The notes: generated by a model from the letters alone, not told the origin. Positions 49,599-59,140 are shown, counted from the stretch's first letter. The stretch is DNA of 64,000 bases from Natrialba magadii ATCC 43099 (GCF_000025625.1 NC_013922.1:1922001-1986000); one strand, 5' to 3'. A program made the numbers and translations.

Positions 49599-51533
49599 AT
49601 GTCTGGAGATGACATACCACACGATGGGGAGTCGAGCGAACACGGACTTACACGCCGTGAGGCACTCGGAACGTACGCCGCTGCCGGAATCGGCGCGGCG
49701 ATGGTGCCGGGAGCAGCCACCGCAACTGCGGCGACAGACGCCGACGGCCCCGTCTTCGAGGACGGTCGCGCCCAGCCCGTCTTCGACGAGGACGACGTCC
49801 TCCGCGAGGAGTTCTGGGTCGAAACGGAGACCGATACGACCAACACCGGCGACCTGGACCGGATTCACGTCGAAATTGCCAGGCCCGAATCGACTGTAGA
49901 CAGCGACGTCGCGCTGCCGGTGATTATGGAACCCAGTCCGTACTTCGGTGGGCTGGATATGAGCACGGCTGACCTCTACGACGTCGACGTTTCGCTGTAC
50001 GAACCAGATAAACCGGGTCGCGATACGCAACCGCGGAGCAACACGGCGACCGAGCAGACGATCGACACCGACGATCTGACGGCGTTCAGCGGCAGTGCAA
50101 CCGATTGGATCGGGCCGAGCACCTACGAGGAGTACTTCGTTCCCAGAGGATTCGTCTTCGCGTACGCCTCCTCGCGCGGCACGCACAAGTCGACCGGTGC
50201 GAACACCTGTGGCGACGAACACGAGGTGAACGGCATCAAAGCCGTCGTCGACTGGCTGAACGGCCGCGCGACGGCCTACGACTCCCGCTCCGGCGGCGAC
50301 CCAGTCGAGGCCGAGTGGACGACCGGAAAGACCGGCATGATCGGCGCGTCGTACAACGGCACGCTCCCGAACGGCGTCGCAGCGACCGGCGTCGACGGTC
50401 TCGAGGCCATCGTCCCCGAAGTCGCAATCTCGAGCTGGTATGACTACTTCAGAGCGAACGGCCACGTCGTCGCACCCGGCGGCTGGCAGGGCGAGGATGC
50501 CTACCAGCTCGCCGCCTGGGTCACGACCCGGGAGGATCGGGAGGTCGCCGAACCGATCCTCGAGCAGATCGAAGCCGACCAGGGCCGCGAGACTGGCAAC
50601 TACAACGAGTTCTGGGACGCCCGCAACTACGTCCACGATGCCGACAACGTCGAGGCCGCCGTCCTCATTACCCACGGGCTCAACGACGACAACGTCAAAA
50701 CCAAGCAGTTCGCCCAGTGGTACGACGCACTGCGAGACGCCGACGTCTCGCGCAAAATCTGGCTCCACCAGGGCGGGCACTCGAGTCCACTTAGCCACCG
50801 GCCGGAGGAGTGGCTCGACGAGTTGAACCTGTGGTGGACGCGCTGGCTCTTCGGCGTCGAGAACGACGTGATGGATGGGCCGACGGCGACGGTCCAGCGG
50901 GAGGACGACTCCTGGACCACGTACGACGAGTGGCCGGTTCCGGGGACGAGCGAGGCCGAACTCAACTTCACGCCGGGCGGCCGGACGTCGGGTGGGCTCA
51001 CACTCGAGCACACGCGTGGTCGACCGGTCACCGAGACGGTCGTCGACCCGGCGGAACCGGAAACGCCGGCGGATGACCTGATCGCGGCCGAGGAGTCAGA
51101 ACACAGGTTGCTGTATACGACGGCGCAACTCGAGGAGGACGTACATCTGAGCGGCACGGTCGAACTCGACGTGCGACTCTCGTTTGACTCGGAATCGGCG
51201 AACGTGACGGGTGTACTGGTCGACGTTGGGCCGGACGGGGAGACTGAAATCATCAACCGGGGGTGGATGAACCCCCAGAACCGAAAGTCGGACTCGGAGA
51301 CGTTCGCTATCCATCCCGGCACGCCATACCGGCTTTCGTTCGACCTCCAGCCGGACGACCACGTCTTCGCGCCGGACCACCGGATCGGTATCGCCGTCCT
51401 CTCGACGGACTACGACTTCACGCAGCGGCCACCGGAGGAGAAAGAACTCACGCTCGACGTGAAACAGAGCGCTGCCCGACTGCCGGTCGTCGGCGGTGCG
51501 GATGCGCTGAGTGACGCGCTTTCGGACGACTGA
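49599..51533 (+). CDS. Xaa-Pro dipeptidyl-peptidase-type S15 hydrolase
   Basis: This is a Tat-exported serine hydrolase of the CocE/X-Pro peptidase class. The signal reads GLTRREALGTYAAAGIGAAM. The alpha/beta-hydrolase core has the nucleophile Ser in GKTGMIGASYNG (about 250), the acid in THGLNDDNVK and the His in WLHQGGHSSP. A C-terminal jelly-roll of the X-Pro_C type follows (about 480-640; LHLSGTVELDVRLSF-like, LVDVGPDGETEIINRGWM, DDHVFAPDHRIGIAVLSTDY). It probably trims proline-containing peptides outside the cell. ATG 49599 (MSGDDIPHDGESS) is preferred to the GTG-like start at 49587. Confidence 0.9.
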   Translation: MSGDDIPHDGESSEHGLTRREALGTYAAAGIGAAMVPGAATATAATDADGPVFEDGRAQPVFDEDDVLREEFWVETETDTTNTGDLDRIHVEIARPESTVDSDVALPVIMEPSPYFGGLDMSTADLYDVDVSLYEPDKPGRDTQPRSNTATEQTIDTDDLTAFSGSATDWIGPSTYEEYFVPRGFVFAYASSRGTHKSTGANTCGDEHEVNGIKAVVDWLNGRATAYDSRSGGDPVEAEWTTGKTGMIGASYNGTLPNGVAATGVDGLEAIVPEVAISSWYDYFRANGHVVAPGGWQGEDAYQLAAWVTTREDREVAEPILEQIEADQGRETGNYNEFWDARNYVHDADNVEAAVLITHGLNDDNVKTKQFAQWYDALRDADVSRKIWLHQGGHSSPLSHRPEEWLDELNLWWTRWLFGVENDVMDGPTATVQREDDSWTTYDEWPVPGTSEAELNFTPGGRTSGGLTLEHTRGRPVTETVVDPAEPETPADDLIAAEESEHRLLYTTAQLEEDVHLSGTVELDVRLSFDSESANVTGVLVDVGPDGETEIINRGWMNPQNRKSDSETFAIHPGTPYRLSFDLQPDDHVFAPDHRIGIAVLSTDYDFTQRPPEEKELTLDVKQSAARLPVVGGADALSDALSDD

Positions 51534-51584
51534 CGAAGCCGATAGTCACCAGCCCGACGGTTCGGTTTTCGGCTCACGGTTCCC

Positions 51585-51650
51585 GGTTCCTTGGTCCTTG
51601 GTCCTTGGTCCTTGATCCTCGATTCTTCGATTCCTCGATTTTTCAGTGCT
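51585..51650 (+). repeat. CCTTGGT / CCTCGATT simple repeats
   Basis: Three or more CCTTGGT heptamers pass into GATCCTCGATT and GATTCCTCGATT words in the gap after the S15 peptidase gene. Non-coding. Confidence 0.75.
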
Positions 51651-51659
51651 CCCGTTCGC

Positions 51660-52034
51660 TTACCAACTCGAGAGCAGTCCCCGCGCTCGATCACGGATAC
51701 CCGGCTCCGGTTCGGGCTCCGGCTGGGAACGACTCCGCAGTCCGCGCTTTGCAGCGCTCCGGACTGCCTGGCTTGCCGCTGCGGACTCGGCGGCGTCGAG
51801 TGCCCAGTCGGGAACCTGTGACTCGATCTCCGAGCGCTTCTCCGCTTTGAGCTGACTGTACTTTCTGAGTGCGATGCCGACGCCGATGAAGAGCCCGGCG
51901 TCCATCAACTCCTGTCTGAACCGATTCTTGTCGTCTCGCACTGCAATCGCTTTGACCAGCGAGAGGACGCCGATTGCGAGGTAGAGTTTCGACGTCTTCG
52001 AGGGGTCGCCGCTGAGTATCCGTTGTAGGGCCAT
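51660..52034 (-). CDS. Conserved haloarchaeal small membrane-associated protein
   Basis: The 124-residue protein starts MALQRILSGDPSKTSKLYLA and has one or two weak hydrophobic stretches (IGVLSLVKAIAV, AGLFIGVGIALRKYSQLKAE). A basic/acidic tail ends with Glu-Pro repeats (PEPEPEPG). It may associate with the membrane. I do not know the family or role. Codon use and composition fit the host. Confidence 0.65.
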   Translation of the reverse strand: MALQRILSGDPSKTSKLYLAIGVLSLVKAIAVRDDKNRFRQELMDAGLFIGVGIALRKYSQLKAEKRSEIESQVPDWALDAAESAAASQAVRSAAKRGLRSRSQPEPEPEPGIRDRARGLLSSW

Positions 52035-52097
52035 GCGCGGCGACGTACCACGCTCGCCGTCTTAAAACTGCACCGAGTTCTCACTGCCTTCTCTGGC

Positions 52098-53258
52098 TCA
52101 ATCTCCGATTTCGTCGTCCCAGGTCTCGAGCCAGGTCGCGAACTCTCCCTCAAGGTCGTCGTAGGTGAGCGTTACTGTCTCGTCTGGCTCTACCGCGTTC
52201 TCGAGGAACGTCGCATCGAGGTCGACGTACTCGTCACTGACGGCGGGGAACTGCGCGTTTCGCGTCGCGAGCTCCGCCTGTGCCGTCTGGGACAACAGGA
52301 GGTCGACGAACTCGTAAGCGAGTTCCGTCCGCGTCGCGTCCGCGAAGATCGCTGCCCCCTCAGTACTCCGATATCCCGCGTTGTCAAGCGGTGCGACCTG
52401 GTGGCGCTGCATGTCTCGATCAGTCGCGGCCGCAACCACCTGATCCGTCGAGTACGAGACCACCATCGGGCGCTCACCTTCGAGATAGGCATCCCGGTAG
52501 GCGTCCGTCCAGCGTTCCTCGATGCGAACGCCGTTCGCCTGCAACTCCTCCCAGAAGGAGAGCATGCCAGAGCCGGACCCGTACTCCGCGACCGTCCATA
52601 GGAAAAACGCCTGCCCCGGATTTGACACACGCGGATCCTGCGCGAGCAACGTGTCCGCGTACGCCGAATCAAGGAGGTCGTCGAACGTCTCGGGTGGGGA
52701 CTCGAGTACCGTCTCGTCGTAGACGAGCGAGAGGTAGCTGGTGCCCACGGGGAGTACGCGGTCGCGCGGGTCGTCGAAGGCGAGGTCGGACTGGATTCGG
52801 TCGGCGTGCTCGAGACGGTCGCGCTCGAGCGATTCGAACAGTCGCGTGTCGCCGTGGGCGTCGAGGACGGAGTCGACGAGTGCGAGTTCGCTCGCGGTGA
52901 GGCCGAGGATGACGTCGGTGTCGATGTCGGCGTCGAGACGGGCGCGCTGGATGTAGTGTTCGATGCCGGATTCGGGGACGGTCCACTCGATCTCCTCCTC
53001 GAACTCTTCTTCGACGGTTTCTCGGAACCAGTCACCGGCGGGGCTGGGGGCTTGATCGGGATCGGGATTGGGATCGGAGTCGGTATCAGGGTCGGAGTCT
53101 GAGCCGGTCGCGAAGGAAGTGTAGGTCGCGACTCGCAGCGGCCCCGTTTCGGCGGCGTGTTCTTCGTTCTCGCCGTTACGGGTCAGACAGCCAGCGAGTG
53201 CGGTGACCGAGCCGCCGCCGACGCCGTGGACGAACGTCCGTCGGTCCATTAGTCGCAT
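52098..53258 (-). CDS. thiB: Thiamine ABC transporter binding lipoprotein
   Basis: A Tat/lipobox signal (MDRRTFVHGVGGGSVTALAGC) is followed by an acidic Asp/Pro repeat linker (DSDPDTDSDPNPDPD). The ThiB/TbpA-type periplasmic-binding domain then reads LRVATYTSFATG, ADIDTDVILGLTASELALVD, VLPVGTSYLSLVYDETVLES and RWTDAYRDAYLEGERPMVVS, followed by YSTDQV. The YTSF start and the SYSTD motif fit thiamine rather than iron. Partner permease and ATPase genes are not adjacent, and I see no thi-box upstream. ATG 53258 fits a leaderless message; ATG 53249 is three codons later. Confidence 0.82.
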   Translation of the reverse strand: MRLMDRRTFVHGVGGGSVTALAGCLTRNGENEEHAAETGPLRVATYTSFATGSDSDPDTDSDPNPDPDQAPSPAGDWFRETVEEEFEEEIEWTVPESGIEHYIQRARLDADIDTDVILGLTASELALVDSVLDAHGDTRLFESLERDRLEHADRIQSDLAFDDPRDRVLPVGTSYLSLVYDETVLESPPETFDDLLDSAYADTLLAQDPRVSNPGQAFFLWTVAEYGSGSGMLSFWEELQANGVRIEERWTDAYRDAYLEGERPMVVSYSTDQVVAAATDRDMQRHQVAPLDNAGYRSTEGAAIFADATRTELAYEFVDLLLSQTAQAELATRNAQFPAVSDEYVDLDATFLENAVEPDETVTLTYDDLEGEFATWLETWDDEIGD

Positions 53259-53449
53259 ATTATGCCGCGCGGGCTTAAGGTCCCTGCCCGCTCACAGCGT
53301 TCGTCCAGCAGTAGTCCAGCGCTCGCCCACCGGTAGTCGTCGCTTTCTGTGTCCAGCGGTCCGGTAGTGTGGGTCTGCTCCCCCGAAACAGTCCGCAACG
53401 GTCTGTTTCGACCACCGACACTTTTCTCGCTGCTCGTCGTTGGTTGCGT

Positions 53450-54259
53450 ATGAGTCGTGGCCGAACTGCTATCAACGCGCTCATCGGTGCCGTCGTCGCC
53501 GTTGTCCTCTCGTTTATCCCCTTCTCGACGATCATCGGGGGCGCAGTCGCCGGCTTTCTCGAGGGGCCGGAAACGAGAGACGGTGTCCTCGCCGGGGCGC
53601 TCGCCGGTGCGATCATGTTCGTGCCGGTCGTCGGCATTGCCCTCTTCTTCCTCGGATTTATGGGATTTGGCTTCGGCGTCGCTGCCGTCCCGTTCGAGGG
53701 CTTTGTCGTCGTGCTTGCCTTCTTCGGACTGCTCTCGACGGTCGTCTTGCTCTACACCGTTGGCCTCTCGCTACTCGGCGGTGTCCTCGGATCGTACCTC
53801 GCCCGCGAGTTCCCGTCGGCGCGACACCGAACCAACCAGACGCTCGGGACGGAGCCGCCCCGGCGTGAGGGGCCACGCGGTCGCCGCGTGCGCTCGCCAC
53901 GGGCTTCGCGCGCCACCGGACCCACGGACTCGTCCGCGACACACCCCGCCCGCGCTGACCGCTCGCGGTCGCCTCCCAACGGGCCACCTTCGTCTGATCG
54001 ATTGGACCGTTCTACTCGTCCCGACCGCTACGGATCTACAGCCACCGACCACCGCGCTCGCTCAGATACGAATCGCGACCAGGACGAAACTCGCGAACGC
54101 GGTCGAGCCACCGACACTGAGTCACCCGCTGATACTGACACAGGGGACCGCCCCGACCGAGAGGCGGCACGCTGGCATGGGGATGACGACGATGCCACGG
54201 ACGCCGACAACGCTGCAGGAGACGATCAGGTAATTGACGACAACCGAGACCGGGACTGA
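53450..54259 (+). CDS. DUF5518-type membrane protein with long polar tail
   Basis: The 269-residue protein has four hydrophobic segments in the first 120 residues (INALIGAVVAVVLSFIPFST, GVLAGALAGAIMFVPVVGIA, FEGFVVVLAFFGLLSTVVLL, GLSLLGGVLGSYLAREFP) with the GG/AG-rich pattern of DUF5518. A disordered Arg/Asp/Thr-rich tail of about 150 residues follows. The tail changes from basic (TEPPRREGPRGRRVRS) to acidic at the end. Function unknown. ATG 53450 was chosen as the first Met before the membrane domain. A shorter relative lies at 62005-62427. Confidence 0.75.
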   Translation: MSRGRTAINALIGAVVAVVLSFIPFSTIIGGAVAGFLEGPETRDGVLAGALAGAIMFVPVVGIALFFLGFMGFGFGVAAVPFEGFVVVLAFFGLLSTVVLLYTVGLSLLGGVLGSYLAREFPSARHRTNQTLGTEPPRREGPRGRRVRSPRASRATGPTDSSATHPARADRSRSPPNGPPSSDRLDRSTRPDRYGSTATDHRARSDTNRDQDETRERGRATDTESPADTDTGDRPDREAARWHGDDDDATDADNAAGDDQVIDDNRDRD

Positions 54260-54301
54260 TTCGGTTCTGGTTCCGGTTCTGGTTCTTCCCGTCTATCGTC
54301 C

Positions 54302-55633
54302 TCACTCGTACCGAAGCGCGTCGATCGGATCCGTTCGGGCCGCCCGCCAGGCGGGATAGAGCCCCGAGAGAACGCCGACGAGGATTCCCACGGCGACAGC
54401 GAGCGCGACGTACTCGTAGGGATAGACGAGCGGAATATCGATGTACCACGCCCCGGCGTACCCAACGGCGAGTCCGAGTACCGTGCCGAGGATGGCACCG
54501 ATGATTCCCAGCACCACCGCTTCCGTCAGGAACAGGCCCAACACGTCCCGGTTCTGCGCACCAACGGCCTTCATAATCCCGATCTCACGGGTCCGCTCGG
54601 TGACGCTGACCAGCATAATGTTCGCGATGCCGATCGAACCAACGACGAGCGAGATAGCCGCGATGCCGACGATGAAGTTTTGCAGCAGGTCGAGTATGTC
54701 CTGTAGCTGCTGGAGCAACTCGGTGCTCGTCTGCATGGTGATCTCGAGGTCGTCGCCGAGCAACTCACTCGCGTCGGAGTCGTCGCTCTCGAGTACGGCG
54801 AGTGCGCTGTCGCGAGCCTGGTCGATATCCCCCTCGTCGGCAGACGGTGCCTCGACGACGATTGCGAGGAATCTGGCGTCCTCGGCGGTTGCTGCATCGC
54901 CGTCATCGCCGTCGGCTGGATCCGCCTCGTCCGCTTCGTCTTCAGCTGCTTCGTCACCACCAAACCCGGCACCGATCCCGTCTACCTCCTCCGTGTAGTA
55001 GGGGTCCGTCGGCACGTACACCCGTGGCGACGGCTCGAACCCTTCGAACGGACTCAGTCCCTCAGAACTGTCCGTGATCCCGACGACAGTCACCGACGTC
55101 TGCTCGCCGCCCTGCCTGACGATGGTCAACTCGTCGCCGACGGAGACGTTCTCCTCGAACTGGCCGGCCACTGCCGGGTTGATCACTGCCTCACGTTCGC
55201 CCATCTCGAACTGCCGACCCTCGTCGATCGTCGCCGGTCTGATGTACGGTGGTCCCGCGGCGATCAGCGCATCGCTCTGTGGCGTTAGCTCACCGTCGTA
55301 GGCGAGCGCCTGCGTCGAAATCGGCATATAGCCGTAGGCCGCGTCGACGTCCTCGAGTTCGTCCACCTGTTCGAGATCGTCCTGCGTGAACACCGGTTGC
55401 GCACCGGCGAGTGGGCCACCTTCCGTGTCTGGATCGGCGGCCCACCCGTAGAGATTCCGCTGATCGTCCGGGCTGATGTCGCCGAGCAGGCCGGCCTGCA
55501 GGCTCGCACCCAGCGTAACGAACGCGATCACCGCCGCGATACCGATGATAATCCCAAGGGTCGTCAGCGCCGAGCGCAACCGATGGCTCCCGATCGAGCG
55601 CCAGGCGAGTCGACCGAACTCGAGTGGCCGCAT
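54302..55633 (-). CDS. MacB/FtsX-type ABC transporter permease
   Basis: The 443-residue protein has the MacB_PCD-FtsX layout. TM1 near the N-terminus (LGIIIGIAAVIAFVTLGASL) precedes a large external domain of about 220 residues with acidic low-complexity inserts (DEADEADPADGDDGDAA). The FtsX core has three helices (NFIVGIAAISLVVGSIGIAN, GLFLTEAVVLGIIGAILGTV, EYVALAVAVGILVGVLSGLY) and the motif REIGIMKAVGAQNRDVLGLF. Such transporters export peptides or lipoproteins or transmit signals. The start overlaps the ATPase stop by one base (TGATG), so the two genes form an operon. Confidence 0.9.
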   Translation of the reverse strand: MRPLEFGRLAWRSIGSHRLRSALTTLGIIIGIAAVIAFVTLGASLQAGLLGDISPDDQRNLYGWAADPDTEGGPLAGAQPVFTQDDLEQVDELEDVDAAYGYMPISTQALAYDGELTPQSDALIAAGPPYIRPATIDEGRQFEMGEREAVINPAVAGQFEENVSVGDELTIVRQGGEQTSVTVVGITDSSEGLSPFEGFEPSPRVYVPTDPYYTEEVDGIGAGFGGDEAAEDEADEADPADGDDGDAATAEDARFLAIVVEAPSADEGDIDQARDSALAVLESDDSDASELLGDDLEITMQTSTELLQQLQDILDLLQNFIVGIAAISLVVGSIGIANIMLVSVTERTREIGIMKAVGAQNRDVLGLFLTEAVVLGIIGAILGTVLGLAVGYAGAWYIDIPLVYPYEYVALAVAVGILVGVLSGLYPAWRAARTDPIDALRYE

Positions 55634-56499
55634 CAGCTGTCTGCTCCGGTTGGTGAGTCTGGTCCCGAGTCTGATCCTGACTCTGTGTCTGAGCCTGCTC
55701 CTCCTGCCCCCGGGCTTGAGCCTGACTCTGGCCCTGACCCCGCCTCCCCGGTCTCTTCGATGCGCTCGTCAGAGCCGTATGCCGGGCCTGGTTCCGAACG
55801 CGGCTCACTCCCGTCGAGCTCCTCGATCCGTTCAATCTGCCCGTCCAGCAGATGGACGATCCGCTCTGCACGTGATGCCACGTGGCGTTCGTGAGTCACG
55901 ACGAGCATGGTGGTACCGGCGTCGTGGAACTCGTCGAAGAGGTCGAGCACGTCGGCCTCAGTCTCGGTGTCTAAGTTCCCCGAGGGCTCGTCTGCCAGGA
56001 CAATCGTTGGATCGTTCACCAGCGCACGAGCGAGGGCGACGCGCTGGCGCTGGCCGCCAGAGAGTTCGTTCGGCATGTGATCCGTTCGGTCGCCGAGTCC
56101 GACGCGCTCGAGTAACTCGCGTGCGCGGTCGGTTCGTTCACCTCGACTGATCCCCTGAAAGAGCTGTGGCAGGGCGACGTTCTCGAGTGCCGTAAGCCGC
56201 GGCATCAGGTTGAACGTCTGGAAGACGAAGCCGACGGTCGTTCCCCGGAGGGTGGTCCGCTCGCGGTCGTCGAGTGCGCCCACGTCCTGCCCGCCGACGA
56301 CGACGGTGCCGTCGGTGGGGGTGTCGAGACAGCCGACGAGATTCATCAGCGTCGACTTGCCGGAGCCGCTGGGTCCCATAATCGCGGTGTAAGAGCCCTC
56401 CGGAATCTCGAGGGTGACGCCGTCGAGCGCGTGGACGGGCTCGGCCAACTGGTAGGTTTTACGGACGTTCTCGAGGCTGACTGCAGTCCCCGTCGCCAT
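55633..56499 (-). CDS. MacB/LolD-type ABC transporter ATPase
   Basis: The 288-residue ATPase has Walker A MGPSGSGKSTLMNLVG, Q-loop VFQTFNLMPRLTALEN, signature NELSGGQRQRVALARAL, Walker B IVLADEPSGNLD and the H-loop VVTHERHVA. These are characteristic of the LolD/MacB group that works with FtsX-type permeases. The C-terminal 60 residues or so are a Gly/Ser/Glu/Pro-rich tail (SGPESGSSPGAGGAGSDTES), unusual for this family. ATG 56499 (MATGTAVSLENVRKTYQL) was chosen because the ABC domain starts at once; the upstream open frame is unrelated. Confidence 0.93.
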   Translation of the reverse strand: MATGTAVSLENVRKTYQLAEPVHALDGVTLEIPEGSYTAIMGPSGSGKSTLMNLVGCLDTPTDGTVVVGGQDVGALDDRERTTLRGTTVGFVFQTFNLMPRLTALENVALPQLFQGISRGERTDRARELLERVGLGDRTDHMPNELSGGQRQRVALARALVNDPTIVLADEPSGNLDTETEADVLDLFDEFHDAGTTMLVVTHERHVASRAERIVHLLDGQIERIEELDGSEPRSEPGPAYGSDERIEETGEAGSGPESGSSPGAGGAGSDTESGSDSGPDSPTGADS

Positions 56500-56624
56500 G
56501 GGTGTTTGACCACGGTGGGTGTGAAAAAGGTTCGCTGCGGTTGCAGCGCCACAGATCGCGCGTTTCAGCCGATGGTGTTGAAAATACAAAACGTTGACTT
56601 GCCGTGGTCTCGGACAGTACCTCA

Positions 56625-57491
56625 ATGAGCGACCGTCCTCGCTCTGATTCCCCCTCCGATTCGGCGGCCGACTCGAGTACGCGCTCGTGTCCAGACTCGG
56701 TTCCACGTTCGAGTGCAGACTCAGGTCCACCTTCGAGTTCGGCTTCGGATGCGCCCCCAGCCGATACCGCTGCCCCCTCGAGTGCTCCTGCCGCCAGCCC
56801 CAGTGACGGATTCGGTCGCTGGCTGCTCCGCTCGGACGATACCCGCGCCGTCGCGTGCAGAGACGCCGCGAGTGTCGTTGCCGTCGTCGGACTGGTCGGC
56901 CTGTTGCTCGTCGCGTTCAGCGGCGTCTGGCCGCCCCTGGCCGCAGTCGAGAGCGGGAGCATGGAACCGAACGTAGACACCGGTGACCTCGTCTTTGTCA
57001 CCGACAGTGACCGGTTCGTCGGCAGCGAGGCCGTCGGCGAGACCGGCGTCGTCACCCGGGACGCCGCACTGAGCGGTGATGGTACTCACCTTCGGTTCGG
57101 CGAACCCGGTGACGTCATCGTTTTCGCGCCCGACGGCGACGAAAGCGAGACGCCAGTCATCCACCGCGCACACTTCTGGGTCGAGGAAGGCGAAAACTGG
57201 GTCGAGACGAAGGCGGACGACGACGCACTCGGCGATAGAACGTGTGCGGCGCTGCACTCGTGTCCGGCACCCCACGACGGCTTCGTCACGAAGGGCGATG
57301 CGAACAGCCTGTACGACCAGGTTGAGGGCCAGTACGCAGACACAACCGTCGTCAAATCCGAGTGGGTCACCAGCAAGTCCGTCGTCCGCCTCCCGTGGCT
57401 CGGCCAGGTTCGCGTCGCACTCGAGTCCCTGTTCGCAGTCACGACCTCGCCGCCGCTGGCTGGCTCCCAGCTCGTGGCGTCGTTCGGGTAG
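56625..57491 (+). CDS. Signal peptidase I paralogue (S26B)
   Basis: The 288-residue protein has a Ser/Asp/Pro-rich disordered N-terminus (1-65), a transmembrane anchor (VVAVVGLVGLLLVAFSGVWP), the nucleophile in VESGSMEPNVDTGDLVFV, the His in TPVIHRAHFWVEEGENWVE, and FVTKGDANSLYDQ in place of the usual GDNN. It is clearly paralogous to the enzyme encoded at 42910-43971, including a Cys pair (RTCAALHSCPAPHDGF). It lacks the C-terminal extension and the His-rich head of that copy. It is divergent from the MacB-type operon and may serve a special set of substrates. Confidence 0.87.
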   Translation: MSDRPRSDSPSDSAADSSTRSCPDSVPRSSADSGPPSSSASDAPPADTAAPSSAPAASPSDGFGRWLLRSDDTRAVACRDAASVVAVVGLVGLLLVAFSGVWPPLAAVESGSMEPNVDTGDLVFVTDSDRFVGSEAVGETGVVTRDAALSGDGTHLRFGEPGDVIVFAPDGDESETPVIHRAHFWVEEGENWVETKADDDALGDRTCAALHSCPAPHDGFVTKGDANSLYDQVEGQYADTTVVKSEWVTSKSVVRLPWLGQVRVALESLFAVTTSPPLAGSQLVASFG

Positions 57492-57557
57492 TGCCCGTGC
57501 TACGGACTACTTGCGGGTTGTCTCCTCGTCCTCGTCCGCGCTTCTCGTACGAGCACT

Positions 57558-57653
57558 GTGACCAGCGCGACAGCGGACGACGCGACCAGCGCGACAGCGG
57601 ACGACGCGACCAGTGCGACAGCGGACGACGCGACCAGTGCGACACGAAGCATG
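57558..57653 (+). repeat. 24-bp tandem repeat, about 4 copies
   Basis: Four units of GCGACCAGCGCGACAGCGGA plus CGAC, two of them with GTGC for GCGC, lie in the 240-bp gap before rpiA. A half unit recurs at 57662. Probably non-coding, though the period is a multiple of three. Confidence 0.9.
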
Positions 57654-57727
57654 ACACGAAAACGCGACCAGCGCGACACGAGATGTACAACGTTTTTCTC
57701 CTCGCCGCTCGCCTGACGAACCAGACC

Positions 57728-58435
57728 ATGAAGACCGAGGGCGGGAGCGACACGGCGAAGCAACACGCAGGCGAGCGGGCGGCCGACGCCGTCGAGGACG
57801 GCACCGTTGTCGGCCTTGGAACCGGCTCGACGGCCGCCTACGCAATCGAAGCCATCGGACAGGCCGTCGCCGACGGCCTCGACGTTCGGGCCATCCCCAC
57901 GTCGTTCCAGTCGCGCCAGTTGGCACTCGAGTACGACATTCCACTGACGACACTCGACGCCGTCGACGGCGTGGATCTCGCGATCGACGGCGCGGATCAG
58001 GTGGTTGACGATCCCGAGTCGGCCGCACACGGCGCACTCATCAAGGGTGGCGGGGGCGCACATGCCCGCGAGAAACTCGTCGATGCGGCCGCGGACCGGT
58101 TCCTCGTCGTCGCCGATCCGTCGAAGCTCACGACCGACCTCGACCGGTCGGTTCCACTCGAAGTGCTCCCCGACGCTCACACCGTCGTCACCGAGCGCGT
58201 TCGGGCACTGGACGGCGAGCCAACGCTTCGCGACGCCGAGCACAAGGACGGTCCAGTCGTCACCGACAACGGAAATCTACTCCTCGACTGTGAGTTTGGC
58301 ACAATTGCAGATCCAGACGCGCTCGCGACCACACTCGCTTCGATTCCGGGCGTCGTCGAACACGGCCTGTTCGTCGGACTGGCTGACGTTACCTACATCG
58401 GAACGGCCGATGGTGTGGACGTTCGGACGTACTGA
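57728..58435 (+). CDS. rpiA: Ribose-5-phosphate isomerase A
   Basis: This enzyme interconverts ribose-5-phosphate and ribulose-5-phosphate for nucleotide synthesis. The 235-residue protein has VVGLGTGSTAAYAIEAIG, the catalytic-site motif DLAIDGADQVVDDPESAAHG, IKGGGGAHAREKLVDAAADR, VADPSKL and the C-terminal DNGNLLLDCEF, plus LASIPGVVEHGLFVGLADV. ATG 57728 (MKTEGGSDTAKQHAGE) fits the family start; the frame is open further up through the tandem repeat, and an ATG at 57683 is less likely. Confidence 0.95.
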   Translation: MKTEGGSDTAKQHAGERAADAVEDGTVVGLGTGSTAAYAIEAIGQAVADGLDVRAIPTSFQSRQLALEYDIPLTTLDAVDGVDLAIDGADQVVDDPESAAHGALIKGGGGAHAREKLVDAAADRFLVVADPSKLTTDLDRSVPLEVLPDAHTVVTERVRALDGEPTLRDAEHKDGPVVTDNGNLLLDCEFGTIADPDALATTLASIPGVVEHGLFVGLADVTYIGTADGVDVRTY

Positions 58436-58453
58436 TTTCAGGTCTTTTGCTGC

Positions 58454-58879
58454 TCAGATGGTGTCTTCGCCCTCCTGCTTCTCAGTAGACGCTGGTGCAT
58501 CCGCCCGCCCAGCAGCCAGCGCAGCCACCAGATAAACCACGCCCAGCGCACGCGTGAGCGGCCCCAGCCACGGCTTCACCTCGATGTCGTCCGGATTCTC
58601 GTAGGCGACTCTGAGGCCGAACTCGAGTGCGGACCGCGGTACGAGCGCCATCGCGAGACCGAGGCCGGCAAGCAGCGGTCGGGCGACGGCGGGTGGACCG
58701 CGACGACGGGTGCCAGCCCAGATGAAGACGAGGGCCTCGAGACGGGCCATTGGAATTGTCCAGCGTCTGAGTCGACCCTCACCCGGGTTTTCGAAGGCGA
58801 TTCCCTCTGCAGCGCGGATAATTCGTCGCGGCGCAGCGAACTCGAGAATGCCGATCCCGGTCAGGAGGTGGCGGAGCAT
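58454..58879 (-). CDS. Conserved haloarchaeal membrane protein
   Basis: The 141-residue protein contains FAAPRRIIRAAEGIAFENPG and WTIPMARLEALVFIWAGTRR near its N-terminus. A repeat-like second half follows (PLLAGLGLAMALVPRSALEF, GLRVAYENPDDIEVKPWLGP) with hydrophobic stretches and LTRALGVVYLVAALAAG. The duplicated AFENP / AYENP pattern suggests an internal repeat around two membrane segments. Function unknown. It converges with rpiA. Confidence 0.72.
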   Translation of the reverse strand: MLRHLLTGIGILEFAAPRRIIRAAEGIAFENPGEGRLRRWTIPMARLEALVFIWAGTRRRGPPAVARPLLAGLGLAMALVPRSALEFGLRVAYENPDDIEVKPWLGPLTRALGVVYLVAALAAGRADAPASTEKQEGEDTI

Positions 58880-59140
58880 AGGCGGTGATTTGACGGGGAG
58901 CGCCAAAAGCGTGTGTCTGGTGTGATATACTGAGGGACCGGCAGTTATGGAGGTGGTCGGAGTGGTGGCGAGTGTGATGATGGTAGCGGGAACAGAAGTG
59001 AGCAGGTAGCACAGGCGGAACAAGTAGAATCGGTGATGGGTGGGAACGAATAGAACTCGAGACTCGAGTCCCCCACCCGCGCACCGAGAATGGACACCTT
59101 TTCAATACCGACTCCCTCACCTTCGGATGGAGACGATTCG

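Noticed and set aside
52098-53450. TPP riboswitch before the thiamine-binding protein gene
   Set aside because: I looked for the CUGAGA and thi-box elements upstream of the start and found none; the gene seems to have a very short or no leader.
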